A DNA stretch of 14,345 nt from contig JBELMB010000131.1 of assembly GCA_042088665.1 (NCBI GenBank), positions 1 to 14,345 of the forward strand, in the 5' to 3' direction. The translations under genes and the position numbers were made by a program. Numbering within the stretch: position 1 is the first letter of the stretch; each line of letters begins with the position of its first letter. Positions 14,160 to 14,345 of the stretch are shown in pieces. The DNA comes from JBELMB01 sp042088665 (lineage in GTDB: Bacteria; Pseudomonadota; Alphaproteobacteria; Rhodobacterales; Rhodobacteraceae). The notes beneath the pieces are model-generated. The model ran no database searches, had not been told where the DNA came from, and saw only the letters and a program-made list of their open reading frames with translations.

Positions 14160-14345
14160 ATGAAAACCCAGACCGCACTTGCGGCGTCCCTGCTTCTGCT
14201 GGCGAGTGCCGCCACCGCCCAGGAAACCACCCTGACCTATATGATGTGGGATCCCGAGCAGCTTGAGATCGAGGCGGACACCATCGCCGAGTTCGAGGCC
14301 GCCAATCCCGGCATCAAGGTGAAATTCACCCCCTCGGCCCCGGCC
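14160..14345 (+). CDS. ABC solute-binding protein, sugar type (family 1), N-terminal part only
   Basis: The first 62 residues are inside the window; the gene continues beyond it. Residues 1-20 are a signal peptide (MKTQTALAASLLLLASAATA, with cleavage after ATA before QE). The mature N-terminus reads TLTYMMWDPEQLEIEADTIAEFEAANPGIKVKF, the pattern of extracellular solute-binding family 1 proteins of CUT1 sugar importers (strand, then a helix ending EFEAANPGIKV). Sugars or polyols are the usual ligands, but glycerophosphodiester-binding proteins share this fold. It is probably the first gene of a separate transport operon, with permeases and ATPase to the right of the window. Confidence 0.85.
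   Translation, partial: MKTQTALAASLLLLASAATAQETTLTYMMWDPEQLEIEADTIAEFEAANPGIKVKFTPSAPA

Noticed and set aside
1..14345. CRISPR arrays, tRNA or rRNA genes, IS elements, phage or toxin-antitoxin genes
   Set aside because: I looked for regularly spaced repeats, terminal inverted repeats, transposase or integrase motifs and tRNA-like cloverleafs and saw none.

Overview
The window is GC-rich, densely packed, plus-strand DNA. Its codon use, protein sequences and a GC-rich intergenic repeat point to an alphaproteobacterium, most likely of the Rhodobacteraceae/Roseobacter type. This is inferred from sequence character; no marker gene is present.

Layout: positions 1-169 are non-coding, with hairpins and a repeat-like element. 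From 170 to 12913 twelve genes lie head to tail on the + strand, many overlapping by 1-4 bases, and look like one operon or two closely linked ones. They are: a calcineurin-like metallophosphoesterase (170-997); a fused two-domain ABC ATPase of the peptide/opine/glutathione type (1038-2687); two SAM-dependent methyltransferases (2684-3403, 3400-4209); an exported SBP_bac_5 substrate-binding protein (4255-5820); ABC ATPases of OppD and OppF type (5892-6869, 6866-7819); permeases of DppB and DppC type (7819-8751, 8748-9626); two related TIM-barrel sugar-phosphate isomerase/epimerase-like proteins (9628-10572, 10569-11486); and a cytoplasmic alkaline-phosphatase-superfamily phosphodiesterase of NPP/PhnA type (11483-12913). 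Downstream are a GNAT acetyltransferase (12996-13550), a methyltransferase that looks truncated (13615-14067), and the start of a sugar-type ABC solute-binding protein (14160 to the window end) that probably opens another operon.

Working together: the binding protein and BCDF transporter would import a small solute. Two unrelated phosphoester-hydrolysing folds sit at the two ends of the run, and two probable metal-dependent TIM barrels lie next to the second. This suggests uptake followed by cytoplasmic breakdown of a phosphodiester, or another phosphorus- and sugar-containing solute. Agrocinopine (acc) loci are a known precedent for PepT-family importers linked to phosphodiesterases. The substrate cannot be read from the sequence. 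The methyltransferases, and a fused ATPase without its own permeases, are the unexplained parts. No regulator gene, tRNA, rRNA, CRISPR array, IS element or phage gene was recognised.
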